Shown here: one piece after another, positions 23,221-32,674 of the stretch
Position numbering within the stretch: the first letter of the stretch is position 1
Layout: each line of letters opens with the position of its first letter
NCBI GenBank assembly: GCA_023055355.1
Contig: JALJCS010000055.1
Coordinates: 372,001-436,000 of the forward strand
Direction: 5' to 3'
DNA: 64,000 nucleotides
From: Agelaius tricolor
Taxonomy: Eukaryota > Chordata > Aves > Passeriformes > Icteridae
Program-made: the position numbers and the translations under genes
Notes under the pieces: generated by a model
The model's database searches: none
The model's input: only the letters and a program-made list of their open reading frames with translations
Told to the model about the DNA's origin: nothing

Positions 23221-25274
23221 AGCTTCATGGACTGACTGTAGCTTCTGAGAAAATTCAGTTATCTGCACCGTGGAAATATTTGGGGTGGACACTTACTGAT
23301 CAAATTGTTACCCCTCAGAAATTGCAATTAAACATTAAATTACATACATTGCATGATGTTCAGAAATTACTGGGGGACCTACAGTGGCTTCGCCCCATTG
23401 TTGGTATCCCTAATGAACTCTTAGATGAGCTTCGACCTTTACTGAAGGGGACTGATCCGACACAGCCTGTTCGTATAACCCCTGAGCAGGTTGAGACACT
23501 GCAGCAGATATTGGACTGTGTTACACAAGGCAGTGTTCGGAGACGTGATCTCGATCTTCCTATACAGCTGACGGTTTGGTGTGGACCAAAATTTTTACTG
23601 GGTGCACTTACTCAGCATAACAGAAAAACGGGGGAGACATGGGCCTTGGAATGGATATCTCCTCCACTTCAACAACATAAAACCCTTCTTCAGAAAATTG
23701 AAAGTTTAGCTGATCTGCTCAAAAAGGGTCGTGAACGGGCGTTACAGATTATGGGAAAGGAACCTGACCAGATACAGATACCAATGAAAAAGGATACATT
23801 GACATGGTATCTGGCAAACAGTATGGAGTTACAAGAGGCCCTGTTGGGAGCCGGTAGCGTGACTGCCACTGACAATATTCCCAATGTACCATTGAATTGG
23901 GTAGGACAGTGGGGTTGGATTCAATGCCCAAAAAGATCAGTAAAGCCCTTATCGGATGCTATAACTGTCTACACAGATGCAGGAAGAAAATCCAAAACTG
24001 CTGCAGTGACCTGGCGAGAAAAGGGACAATGGCATCATCCCATACTCCGAGCTACTGAGGTGGACACTTTAGAAACGATGGAGCTATTGGCTGTTGTATG
24101 GGCCATGATGCATTTCTCTGGACCTCTTAACATTGTAACAGATTCTTTGTATGTTGCAGGCGTGTGTGAGCGGATAGAGGATGCCTCTATAAAAGAGGTT
24201 CAGAACAGGAGGTTACATGAGCTGTTTATACAGTTGCAGAGGGCAATTAAGCTAAGAAAACATTCCTTTTGTGTTATCCATATCAGAAGTCACAAATGGG
24301 ATATTGGTCTGGGAGAAGGTAACATGCAAGCAGATAAATTAGTCTCAATCACACAAGCAACTCCGATTCCCAAACAAACCATAGCCAGAGAGGCACACTC
24401 CATGTTCCACCAGAATGCAAAGGGCCTCCATAGAGAATTTCAGATATCTATGGAGGAGGCACAGGCAATAGTCAAAGCCTGTCCTGTATGTAGTCATCAT
24501 AATGGAGGCTGTGGTTTAGGAATGGGAGTGAACCCAAGAGGGCTGAGCACAAATGAGACCTGGCAGATGGATGTCACACATGTGGCAGAGTTTGGGAGGT
24601 TGAAGTATGTGCATGTTACCATAGACACTTACAGTCATTTTATATGGGCCACAGCACAAACTGGTGAAAAAGCAGGGCAGGTGGAGAGACATCTCAGCAG
24701 TTGTTTCACAGTAATGGGAGTGCCACAGCGCATCAAGACAGATAACGGGCCTGCTTACTGTAGCAAAAGAATAAAGCAGTTTCTGCAAATGTGGGGAATA
24801 GAGCACATAACAGGCATCCCCAATTCTCCTACAGGACAAGCGATTGTTGAGAGAGCAAATGGTACCTTGAAAAGATATCTGAGTAAATATAGGGATACCA
24901 GAGAGCCACAAGAGAGATTGTTAAAGTGCTTGTTTGTCTTGAACCACCTGTGTGTTTTTGGGGAAAATAAGGTTCCTGCTGTGATTTGTCACTATGTACA
25001 TGAAACAGATGGTGTAAAGAAAGATGTATGGGTGAGATACAGGGATCCCAAAACAGGACAATGGCAAGGTCCTGCTAAGGTGTTATATTGGGGTTGCGGG
25101 TATCTTTGTGTTTCTACTCCTACAGGACCTTTGTGGGTACCTGCTAAGTGGACCCGAGCAGCTGTGTTTGATGGAACACCTCGACTGGCTGAGCGAAGGG
25201 GATCGTCAGCGGGTGGAGACGAAGCTGCTGATCATCCTTCGACCGATACTTCTCAAACTGAAAGGACAGTGTGA
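23034..25274 (+). pseudogene. Element C pol, RT catalytic loop to integrase
   Basis: 746 codons open to TGA at 25272-25274. RT motif YMDD near 23149; thumb and connection follow. RNase H about 23960-24390 with TVYTDAG, a Glu in ETMELLA and ADKL. Integrase has an N-terminal HHCC region (His pair about 24400-24435, CPVC about 24480) and D-D-E core (WQMDVTH, KTDNGPAY, GQAIVERANG). Basic C-terminus. It lacks its own start because the upstream RT lies in another frame. Confidence 0.9.
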
Positions 25275-25818
25275 TGCTGCCATCGATCGAGCAGTTGATC
25301 GGTGCAAATCTCTTGATAACATATTAAGCTTGTATTCGATGCTTTCTGAGTTTGAATTTGAGGGGCCTAGGAATTTAGCTTGTATTAAGTGTCAAGATAG
25401 ACATTGTACTGCGTGGGTACTGCTTTTTTGTGGAGGTTGTCAGGAGACTAAGTGGGTACACCAAACTCGATTACCTGAGTTGTGGTGTGAAAGGTGTGGT
25501 TTCTATTGGCGGTTTAACTCTTGGCAGAGAGATCTTACATCGTTCACAGGACTACCTGGTTTCCAAGGGTTACAATTGTATGAGTCCCCAGAACAGAAGA
25601 TCCTTGCGTGGTTTAGGTGGGAAATACAACATCTAGTCAGACGTGTTCTGGGGATATCTCGGTCCTGTATTTTGCAGACTAAGTGTGGTAGAAATATTCC
25701 TCTGGCACAGGCGAACGTGATAGGTCCTATTTTGGTAGGTCAGGATCCCAACCAAGTGTGGGAGGATTGTCTGAAAAACTTAAAGAAGCTGAAGCTGAGG
25801 AGAAAGAGACGTTCTTAG
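25108..25818 (+). CDS. Cys-rich ORF between pol and env of element C (unknown)
   Basis: 236 codons, overlapping the last 167 nt of pol in another frame and ending at TAG 25816-25818. I do not recognise it. Residues 1-55 are the pol overlap. Residues 92-130 hold CxxC pairs at 92-95, 108-111 and 127-130 plus C100, an arrangement that could bind zinc. Residues 226-236 are strongly basic (KKLKLRRKRRS), like a nuclear or RNA-binding tail. It has several Trp-rich stretches. It is in the same frame as env, six codons upstream of env's first ATG, so it could be a long env leader interrupted by one stop, or a separate accessory protein expressed by splicing. Element D keeps the first 104 codons open before it is truncated. 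Confidence 0.55.
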   Translation: MFLLLQDLCGYLLSGPEQLCLMEHLDWLSEGDRQRVETKLLIILRPILLKLKGQCDAAIDRAVDRCKSLDNILSLYSMLSEFEFEGPRNLACIKCQDRHCTAWVLLFCGGCQETKWVHQTRLPELWCERCGFYWRFNSWQRDLTSFTGLPGFQGLQLYESPEQKILAWFRWEIQHLVRRVLGISRSCILQTKCGRNIPLAQANVIGPILVGQDPNQVWEDCLKNLKKLKLRRKRRS

Positions 25819-25833
25819 GAGCTTGTGACAGAC

Positions 25834-26394
25834 ATGATGGCCGAGTGGCCCAAAAGGGTGCCTGGGAAAATCAAGATGGGATGGAAACTTCATGTTATTG
25901 CTTTATTAATTTTTGCTTCTTTTGGGGACAGTGTAGACCATCAGGCATGGGCCCCACCTCAGCCCAAAACTAACATATGGGTCACCCTGGCAAACTTAAC
26001 TAAACAGGAGACTATTTGCCTGTCACTGTCCTCTCCTGGCAATCCTTTCACAACTTGTTTGGTTGGATTACCAGCAGATCCCTGGCCGTGCCCTTTACAT
26101 GTGCCAGCTTGTAAGGTCAGCAATGCCAGGATGAGTGTGGACAATTGGGATCAGTGGATTTCCCGCTTTCCTATAGCACCACAGGAGCCCCAAGAGTTGG
26201 AGTTGTTAGGGTCAGTGATGGCAGATGCATGCATTCATTTTAACCATAGAAGCCTGCTGTCAGTCAAGAACCACTCTAATGTTGTAACTTCCAGCATGGC
26301 TGTCTACCGAAATGCATCGGCCTGGTGCAATTATACAACAGAGTGTCAGTCTCATCAAATGACCCTATTCAATTGCCAGCAGGATATTTCCTGA
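25834..26394 (+). pseudogene. Element C env surface subunit, alpharetrovirus-like
   Basis: Begins MMAEWPKR with a hydrophobic signal segment (HVIALLIFASFG, about 25891-25926). It has NxS/T glycosylation sites and a Cys-containing pattern (NIWVTLANLT.., TCLVGLP) resembling alpharetroviral surface protein. It stops at TGA 26392-26394 because the frame changes near 26330-26390. Only about 225 codons separate the start from the furin-like site, short for this subunit, so an internal deletion is likely. Confidence 0.75.
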
Positions 26395-27185
26395 TATGCG
26401 GAGACCGTGCTTGGGCCGGTATCCCATCAATGCTGCACGGGGGACCATGTACACTTGGACGGCTGTCTCTACTTACACCTAACATGTCCATGATACTGAA
26501 CATGAGCCGTCGCCATCGTAGAGGCAGACGAATGGCTCATGCATTTGCAGCAGACTGCCGGGATGATGTAAAATTTTGGCCCCCAGCGGCCATAGTTGCA
26601 GCATCTTTCTTAACTCCAGGGGTATCGGCAGCAGGTGCTCATGCTATTTTAAATAAGTTAGGGTGTTGGCTTGCTAAACAAACAAATGCAACTTCTTTAG
26701 CAATTTCCAGTCTTTTGCTTGATGTAGATTCTATTCGCCATGCGACACTTCAAAATAGAGCTGCAATTGATTTTCTCTTACTTGCACAAGGCCATGGCTG
26801 TGATGAATTTGAGGGCATGTGTTGCATGAATCTCTCTGATCATGCACGATCTGTACACTCACAGCTCTCTGAGTTACGGAGGTTAACTGGGACCTTACAG
26901 GTGGAATCAGGCCTTGGTATTGATGGATGGCTCAAATCTTTAAACCTAGGATCATGGTTACGTTCTATTGTTAAGGTTAGCATTGTAGTAGCTATTGTAG
27001 CTTTGTTGTTAGTATTAGTCTTGCCTTGTTTTTGTATATGCTTACAGAATATGGTGCGAAAGATGATTACTACCACATTTAATCAAACCATGCTTGTTCA
27101 ACAGAAAAACGGGGGAAATGTAGAGAGCTTTTTGGATAATTGGTTAGCTGGTGAAAGGACATTTCGATGTGATACCGTTGGATAA
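26325..27185 (+). pseudogene. Element C env, end of SU and transmembrane subunit
   Basis: Open segment starting inside SU. Furin-type site RRHRRGRR near 26507-26530, then a hydrophobic fusion region. The immunosuppressive-domain-like helix ends in a CX6CC motif (C-DEFEGM-CC, about 26800-26826). The membrane anchor is near 26970-27040. The reading frame runs 66 nt into the 3' LTR. It is out of frame with the signal peptide segment. Confidence 0.85.
27105..27118 (+). other. Element C polypurine tract
   Basis: aaaaacgggggaaa directly before the 3' LTR TG at 27119. Confidence 0.8.
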
Positions 27186-27531
27186 GGATAGGGGAAACAA
27201 GCTGGGAACTAAGCAACCAGTGTCCAATTACTGACAAAGGTCACAGTGACCTTCTCTGAAACGGGAAGACGGGGGAGAAAATTGCTTGCCAGAAAATGTA
27301 GTTATCTTAGGTAGAAAAGTTAGAAGAATGCAAACATAGAAGCAAAATAATTGTTAGAAGATAGAAGTAGGTGTGGTTGATCTAAGTGTGCTTTAACCAA
27401 TAGTGAGCTCAGCTTTTGCAATATGTATAAGCTTCATTAACACCAATATAAATGTGTGTGGGTTTTCAATCAACTTCAGGATTTGCTATTCACGCATATG
27501 GTGTGTCGCATTTCTCCCGCCGTTCACGACA
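27119..27531 (+). repeat. Element C 3' LTR
   Basis: 413 bp. Differs from the 5' LTR at about four positions plus one indel. Followed by the target duplication CTAGGG and then element B nucleocapsid sequence. Confidence 0.95.
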
Positions 27532-27839
27532 CTAGGGGACCATGCTGGGCATGTGGAAAGAAAGGGCATTTAGCTAAGGAATGCAGATCCAGGCATCAGG
27601 GAAACGGGAGAGGGAGGGGGCAGCCGGGCCGTATCCAGCCTCCTCCCACCTGGAACATGCAGCAGCCCAGCTACAGCAACCCCCAATGGGGCACACGGCT
27701 CTCATGCCCACCACCACCACCCCCTCAGGGAATGACCAACTTTGTTGCCCAGCCAATGGCTCAATCGAACCCATCTGCACCTCAGGAATACCAAGAACAG
27801 CTCCCTGGGGCCGAGGCCCCTGGGTGGCTTTGGCCATGA
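27532..27839 (+). pseudogene. Element B gag, second nucleocapsid zinc knuckle
   Basis: Begins with the duplicated CTAGGG and encodes CWACGKKGHLAKEC (about 27541-27582), then a Pro/Gln-rich tail to TGA 27837-27839. It is the right-hand remainder of B's nucleocapsid. Confidence 0.85.
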
Positions 27840-28228
27840 AAGCATGGGAACGGGACCCATGGGTGGCCTTCGCCGCGAAGGTGGGGAAACACCCACTGAT
27901 CGTGTGGGCAGTGTGTCGTCTCCACAACAGCTCCGATGACTTGGCCATCTGCCTTCCCTTTTGGGTGGACACAGGGTCAGATGTCACCGTCATCCCAGAC
28001 ATACATTGGCCTCGACCATGGAAGCTAGAAGTAGCCCCCATGGTGGGCGGAGTTGGAGGGCTGTCCCGAGCCCACAAGAGCACCCAACCAGTGGCAATAA
28101 CCCTCTGCACCGAGAGAGGACCGGGAAGAACTATCACCCTCACTGCATATGTGATGTCGGACTGGCCACCCTTGCTAGGGAAGGATGCCCTAGCCCTGCT
28201 GGATGTTAGGGTGACAAATTTATTCTAA
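27836..28228 (+). CDS. pro: Element B pro: retroviral aspartic protease
   Basis: In -1 frame relative to B's gag end. Active-site run FWVDTGSDVTVIP near 27960-27999, flap-like VGGVGGLS (about 28045) and LGKDAL (about 28178). Open to TAA 28226-28228. Unlike element C, no dUTPase precedes it. No canonical gag-pro slippery heptamer was found. Confidence 0.8.
   Translation: MKAWERDPWVAFAAKVGKHPLIVWAVCRLHNSSDDLAICLPFWVDTGSDVTVIPDIHWPRPWKLEVAPMVGGVGGLSRAHKSTQPVAITLCTERGPGRTITLTAYVMSDWPPLLGKDALALLDVRVTNLF
28216..28222 (+). other. Candidate pro-pol -1 frameshift heptamer AAATTTA
   Basis: A AAT TTA is in phase with pro, one codon before its stop. A -1 shift enters the pol frame. It fits the canonical X XXY YYZ rule. 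Confidence 0.75.
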
Positions 28229-28749
28229 GGGCCACTGTCGCATACCCGCCGTTGCCCATCAAGCTGACTTGGAAATCAGCCGACCCAGTGTGGGTCGAAC
28301 AGTGGCCCTTGTCAACGCCTTGAATGACTGCCCTCATTGAATTAGTTAGCCGTGAATTACACAAGAATCATATAGAACCCTCCACGAGTCCATGGAACAC
28401 TCTGATCTTTGTAATACCTAAGCGGTCTGGTGAAGGCTTTCGACTCCTGCACGACTTGCGAGAAGTGAACAAGAGAATCCAGCCTATGGGCCCTGTGCAA
28501 ACTTCGCTGCCCATGAACTCTGTGATACCGAAAGGACAACCCTGTGCAGTGCTCGACATCAAAGACTGCTTCTTTTCTATTCCCCTGCACGAAGACGACA
28601 AGGAGCGTTTCGCCTTCTCCATCGTCTTCCCAAACAGCCAGCGGCCCAACCTACGCTTCCAATGGAGGAAGCACTCTATTCACGGAAAGGCACCATATCA
28701 GTCATCCACGTCAACAGCCACGACCCGGTCAAAGGATTCTACCAAATAG
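28218..28749 (+). pseudogene. Element B pol, truncated reverse transcriptase
   Basis: RT N-terminus with motif A (AVLDIKDCFFSI, about 28548-28583), then an abrupt loss of homology after LRFQW near 28663. The catalytic YxDD loop, thumb and most of RNase H are missing. There is also an in-frame TGA at 28321-28323. By comparison with element C the deletion is about 1.2 kb. Confidence 0.85.
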
Positions 28750-29471
28750 GCAACGACAAGGCTGACACCGCCGCAAAGGGCATATGGACACTGAAAGAAG
28801 CTCGTCAGTTGCACGAATCCCTTCACATCGGAGCTAAAGCGCTTGCGAAAAGGTGCGGGATTTCTACCGTGGACGCAAAGCACGTCGTCGCTACGTGCCC
28901 CCACTGCCAGAAGTCGCCACTGTGGTCGAGTGGCGTCAACCCCAGAGGCCTCAAAGCCTCAGAAATATGGCAAACAGACTTTACACAATGCCAGCTGTTG
29001 AAACCCCGAGCGTGGCTCGCGGTTACCGTAGATACGTACAGCAGCATGATTGTGGCCACACAGCATCTCAAGACCGATTCCAAAGCGACCATCCAACATT
29101 GGCTAACAGCCATGGCATGGCTTGGAGTTCCAAAACAGATCAAAACAGATAACAGCCCAAACTTCATCTCAAAGGTAGTCCAAGCATTCGCCTCGAAATG
29201 GAACATCGCCTTGGTGCATGGCATCCCATACAACAGCACCGGGCAAGCCATCGTCGAAAGAGCAAACCAGACTCTGAAAACTAAGCTGGAAGTGCTAGCA
29301 AAGGCAGAAGGCTTCACCAATGCCATTCCCCCGGGTGACCAGGCGCGCATGCTGGCAACTGAGCTCCTAGCGTTAAATCAATTCCCTAGGGGGGACGAAA
29401 CAAACAGTCCTGCTCAGACACTGGGCCACTCGGGCGCTAGAGGAAGACCCACGGGTGGTGATCAAAAATGA
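28662..29471 (+). pseudogene. Element B pol, RNase H C-terminus and integrase
   Basis: Starts beyond the deletion with the last RNase H motif (GNDKADTAAKG, about 28750). Integrase follows, with an HHCC region (CPHC about 28898) and D-D-E core motifs (WQTDFTQ, KTDNSPNF, GQAIVERANQ). It is in a different frame from the RT part, so B cannot make functional Pol. Confidence 0.85.
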
Positions 29472-29521
29472 ACTAGGGGAGTGGGAACAGGGTTGGAGAT
29501 TGGTGCTCACGGGGCGGGGAT

Positions 29522-30427
29522 ATGCGGCCGTTAAAAAGGATGGGGACATTAAATGGTGTCCACTCAAATCCATCAAACCAGACCTTCATAGGGAAACTCA
29601 TGAGAATTGTGAGACTTTTTTTGCAGGACTGGATCATTGGACATCCCCGAAACTCATATGCCCCACTACTGGAAAAGAGAGAGAGGCCAACGAGCAACCC
29701 GACATCACCTGAGAAGCTCGCGCCATCAAAATTAAAGCAGCAACGGTATCTCTGTGTAATCTTGTTTCTAGGGTTAGTAGGCGGAGGACAAGCAGACACA
29801 AAACATTACCCTCACCAGCCATTCAGGTGGGTTCTACGCCATCTCTCAGGTGAGGGGGTCATCAAAGAAATTGTTACAGCCGACATCCCATCTTTCGAGT
29901 TCAGGTTAAAAGACATTTTTCCCATGCATACAGGGCACCCCAGATTTCAGGAGACAACAGTATTTGGGATGTACTGGTGCCCTGCTTCCAACCCAGGAAA
30001 AAGTTATTGTAATTACCCAGGGCATGGATATTGTGGATATTGGGGGTGTGAAACTATTGTGATAAGCAATAGATGGACGCCTCAACAGCCGGATAAGTTC
30101 CTGCAAATTAAGTACACTCCATACGGCTGTATCAAACCAAAATATGACGGAGATGGGTATGCGCTTATGCCCGGAGGCTTGAAACAGCACACTTGCACAG
30201 GTTATATAATGACAATCCTGCAGCCGACCCATGATGCCTGGGCCACAGGTAAAGTGTGGACAGCATATGCTCATCTCCCTAACCGCAGCATCTGGGCGAA
30301 CATACAAATTATCAGACTCCCAGCTTCAGTATCCCAATCAGTCGGACCCAACCCGGTTCTAGTAGTAAGTAGACCCAGGGAAGAGATCGCAGCTAACGGT
30401 AGTTCTAGCCGCGAAACACAGAGGTGA
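29522..30427 (+). pseudogene. Element B env, surface subunit N-terminal part, gamma-type
   Basis: Long N-terminal leader with a hydrophobic signal segment (YLCVILFLGLVGGG, about 29750-29790), then a Cys-rich receptor-binding-like region (CNYPGHGYCGYWGC near 30008). Stops at TGA 30425-30427, where env continues in another frame. Gamma-type assignment rests on the CWLC motif in the next segment. Confidence 0.7.
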
Positions 30428-30675
30428 AACTAGTCTCCCCATCTGATCTCTTAACCAAACCAACCCTCTCCGGTCCATTCTTAAGCGTGTTAAATGCTAC
30501 CTTCTTATCGTTAAACCAATCCAACCCGAATTTCACAGAATCATGCTGGTTATGCTATGATGCACAACCCCCTTTTTACGAAGGGGGGTTGCCTTCGATC
30601 TCCCATTCATCTTCTCTAAGTCAAACAATCCACGCCAATGCAGATGGGACACCCCCCGGAGAGGTATCACCCTAA
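30421..30675 (+). pseudogene. Element B env, surface subunit C-terminal part with CWLC
   Basis: Contains CWLC (about 30544-30555), the CxxC isomerase motif of gammaretrovirus-type surface subunits. The frame is lost in a run of six C near 30652-30657. It is short and fragmentary. Confidence 0.75.
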
Positions 30676-31526
30676 GTCAGGTTACGGGCCAGGGCAAATG
30701 CTTTGGAAATGCAACCTTGGCAAAGCAGATGGGCAACGTCTGCAAGGAATTCGTCAAACTTAAGGGAGGGAAGTTCCAGTGGGTGATCCCAGCTGCATCG
30801 GGAATGTGGGTCTGCCACAAATCCGGGGTAAGCCCATGTGTACTGCTTGACAAATTCGACCATTCTACTGACTTTTGTGTCCAAGTTCTAATTGTCCCCA
30901 GAGTCCTGTATCGCCAAGAAGAAGAGGTGTACCGCTTGTTCGAGGAACCCAACCGGCTCTACAAACGAGAGGTGATAACAGGCGTCACCATCGCAATGCT
31001 CCTCGGTTTAGGAGCTACCGGCGCTGCCACAGGCATCTCGGCCCTTGCAACACAACATCAGGGACTGGCACAACTGCAGATAACAGTTGATGAGGACTTG
31101 CAAAGGATCGAGAAATCCATCTCTTCCCTGGAAAAATCCCTTTCCTCACTCTCAGAGGTTGTCCTCCAAAACAGGAGAGGACTGGACCTCTTATTCATGC
31201 AGCAAGGGGGCCTGTGTGCTGCCTTGAAAGAGGAATGCTGCTTTTATGCAGACCACACCGGAGTCGTCAGAGACTCCATGGCCAAACTGAGAAATCGGCT
31301 AAACCTAAGGAAAGCAGATAGAGAAGCTCAACAGGGCTGGTTCGAGTCCTGGTTCAATCGATCACCATGGCTAACCACCCTAATTTCTACCCTAATAGGT
31401 CCATTGGCAATGCTGCTTTTAGCTATTACCTTCGGGCCATGCCTGCTGAACAAGCTAGTCTCATTCGTTCAGGCCCGCCTAGAACGGGCTAACATCCTGT
31501 TCGTGGGACAGCAACAATTACTGTGA
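30660..31526 (+). pseudogene. Element B env, transmembrane subunit
   Basis: Fusion-peptide-like segment (VITGVTIAMLLGLGATGAA, about 30973), heptad helix, CX6CC motif (C-AALKEE-CC, about 31213-31239), membrane anchor about 31368-31440 and a cytoplasmic tail to TGA 31524-31526. The subunit is open over its length, but no intact upstream SU is in frame. The cleavage site is not clearly basic. Confidence 0.85.
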
Positions 31527-31650
31527 ATTCAACAGGGAACACTGCCAGTCACGAGAGACTTGCCTGGCAGAACCTTACTCAGGTTTTCCAAGACCCTTTT
31601 CCCTAGTCAGATCTCAACCTCCTACCTCATTTGAGTGCTTCATCTGTGAA

Positions 31651-31664
31651 AGAGCGGGGGGAAG
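31651..31664 (+). other. Element B polypurine tract
   Basis: agagcggggggaag immediately before the 3' LTR TG at 31665. Confidence 0.8.
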
Positions 31665-32019
31665 TGTGGTAGGTAAGGGACAGGCGTTCGGAAGATTTCG
31701 GGCTGTGACGGAAAATTACAGGACTCCTTCTGCCCCTCTCCCCAGAGATAAGGATCACCCTTGGAATGTAGCCAAACATGTAGCCCCCCTAACCTATAGA
31801 TGCCAGTAACTTTCCACTCCATACTAACCCTAGAAAGTATAGCCAAACCCCTTTCTGATGTAGAGAAACCCCTTAGTCCATAAATGCCCCTGAGACCCCT
31901 CAATAAACGCCATTTGCTGTCCACCACATTGGTGTATGTAGCATTGGACCGAGTGACCCTGGGCCTTGGGTCACCGTGCCGGACCTCCCGAACCAGGTCG
32001 CCACGCCGTAACGGCAACA
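31665..32019 (+). repeat. Element B 3' LTR
   Basis: 355 bp, one visible substitution relative to the 5' LTR. Followed directly by the resumed CA tract. Confidence 0.95.
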
Positions 32020-32052
32020 ACACACAGACACACACACACACACCAAGACACA

Positions 32053-32093
<41 letters not shown>

Positions 32094-32205
32094 ACACACA
32101 GACACACACACACACTCACACACACACACACATGCACATACACACACACATGCACACACACACAGACACAGACACACACACAGACACAGACACACACACA
32201 GACAG
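32020..32205. repeat. CA-rich compound microsatellite, right half
   Basis: Continuation of the tract at 16571-17075, with the same interruption pattern (ctcacaca..atgcacaca..gacacagaca). Confidence 0.95.
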
Positions 32206-32674
32206 CAGCTCAGCAGTGAATACAGAGGAGGGTCCAGGCATAGAGTTTTAATGTGTTTTATTTCAGGCAATGATGAAGAGGTCCAGGGGCAAAAATCAAA
32301 GACAAACGAGGGTCTAGGGTATAAATACAGGAAAAGAGGGGGTGTAGAAGAGCATCAAGGATCCAGTAGTCTGAGGGCTCAGGGGTGGTACACAGGGAAG
32401 GGACCAATAGGGAGTGCAAGAAAGGATAGCTGGAGACATAAACCAATGGGAAGACAGGGAAGGTAGAACCCTCTAGAACATGAACATATAAGGGTAAAAG
32501 AGGTAGAAAAGGCCAAAGGGCCAATAGGGAGGACAGAACTGGGAGAAATTAACATAGTGCTGCAAGGCACCATGGGGGAAGCTTCTTTTCTGACCCTGAG
32601 CTGTGAGGAACGCCTGGAGCCTAAGGTGCATCTCTCCAGGGCATTGCTGCTGGCCTCTCCCCAGTAAGCTCACA
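32206..32674 (-). repeat. Element A 5' LTR, U3-R portion
   Basis: On the minus strand it starts TGTGAGCTTACTGGGG. It contains AATAAA (complement of tttatt near 32260) and aligns with 14178-14590. Confidence 0.7.

Larger units (their letters stand above)
19394..27531 (+). mobile_element. Element C: betaretrovirus-like provirus nested in B
   Basis: LTRs 19394-19805 and 27119-27531, flanked by a perfect 6-bp target duplication CTAGGG (19388-19393 and 27532-27537). Order: LTR, tRNA-Trp-like PBS, gag, pro with dUTPase, pol, a Cys-rich ORF, env, purine tract, LTR. The gag/pro/pol frames step by -1 at each junction. The visible breaks are a poly-C frame break in gag, a one-base frame break in RT near 23033 and a frame break in env near 26370. 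The LTRs differ at about four bases plus one indel. Confidence 0.95.
17076..32019 (+). mobile_element. Element B: recent class II-like provirus with gamma-type env
   Basis: Two 355-bp LTRs (17076-17430 and 31665-32019) differ at one base that I can see (A/G, 35 bp in). A 6-bp target duplication acacac fits both flanks, though this is trivial inside a CA tract. Order: LTR, tRNA-Phe-like PBS, gag, pro, deleted pol, env, purine tract, LTR. Removing nested element C leaves about 6.8 kb. Gag has several breaks, RT and RNase H are mostly deleted and env has two frame breaks, so B is defective. Confidence 0.9.
14178..32674 (-). mobile_element. Element A: gag-only ERVK-like provirus, split by element B
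   Basis: Minus-strand provirus. The 5' LTR lies at 16494-17075 plus 32020-32674, separated by element B. A tRNA-Lys-like primer binding site is at 16474-16491. Gag-like sequence spans about 16240-14830, followed by a 3' LTR at 14178-14590. There is no room for pro, pol or env, as the internal region is only about 1.9 kb. So A is a deleted, non-autonomous element. Its 3' LTR lacks the part corresponding to 16494-17075/32020-32255 because ERVL sequence replaces it below 14178. Confidence 0.7.

Noticed and set aside
31640..32466. Similar His/Thr-rich frames at the right CA tract
   Set aside because: Same low-complexity cause, partly spanning element B's LTR.
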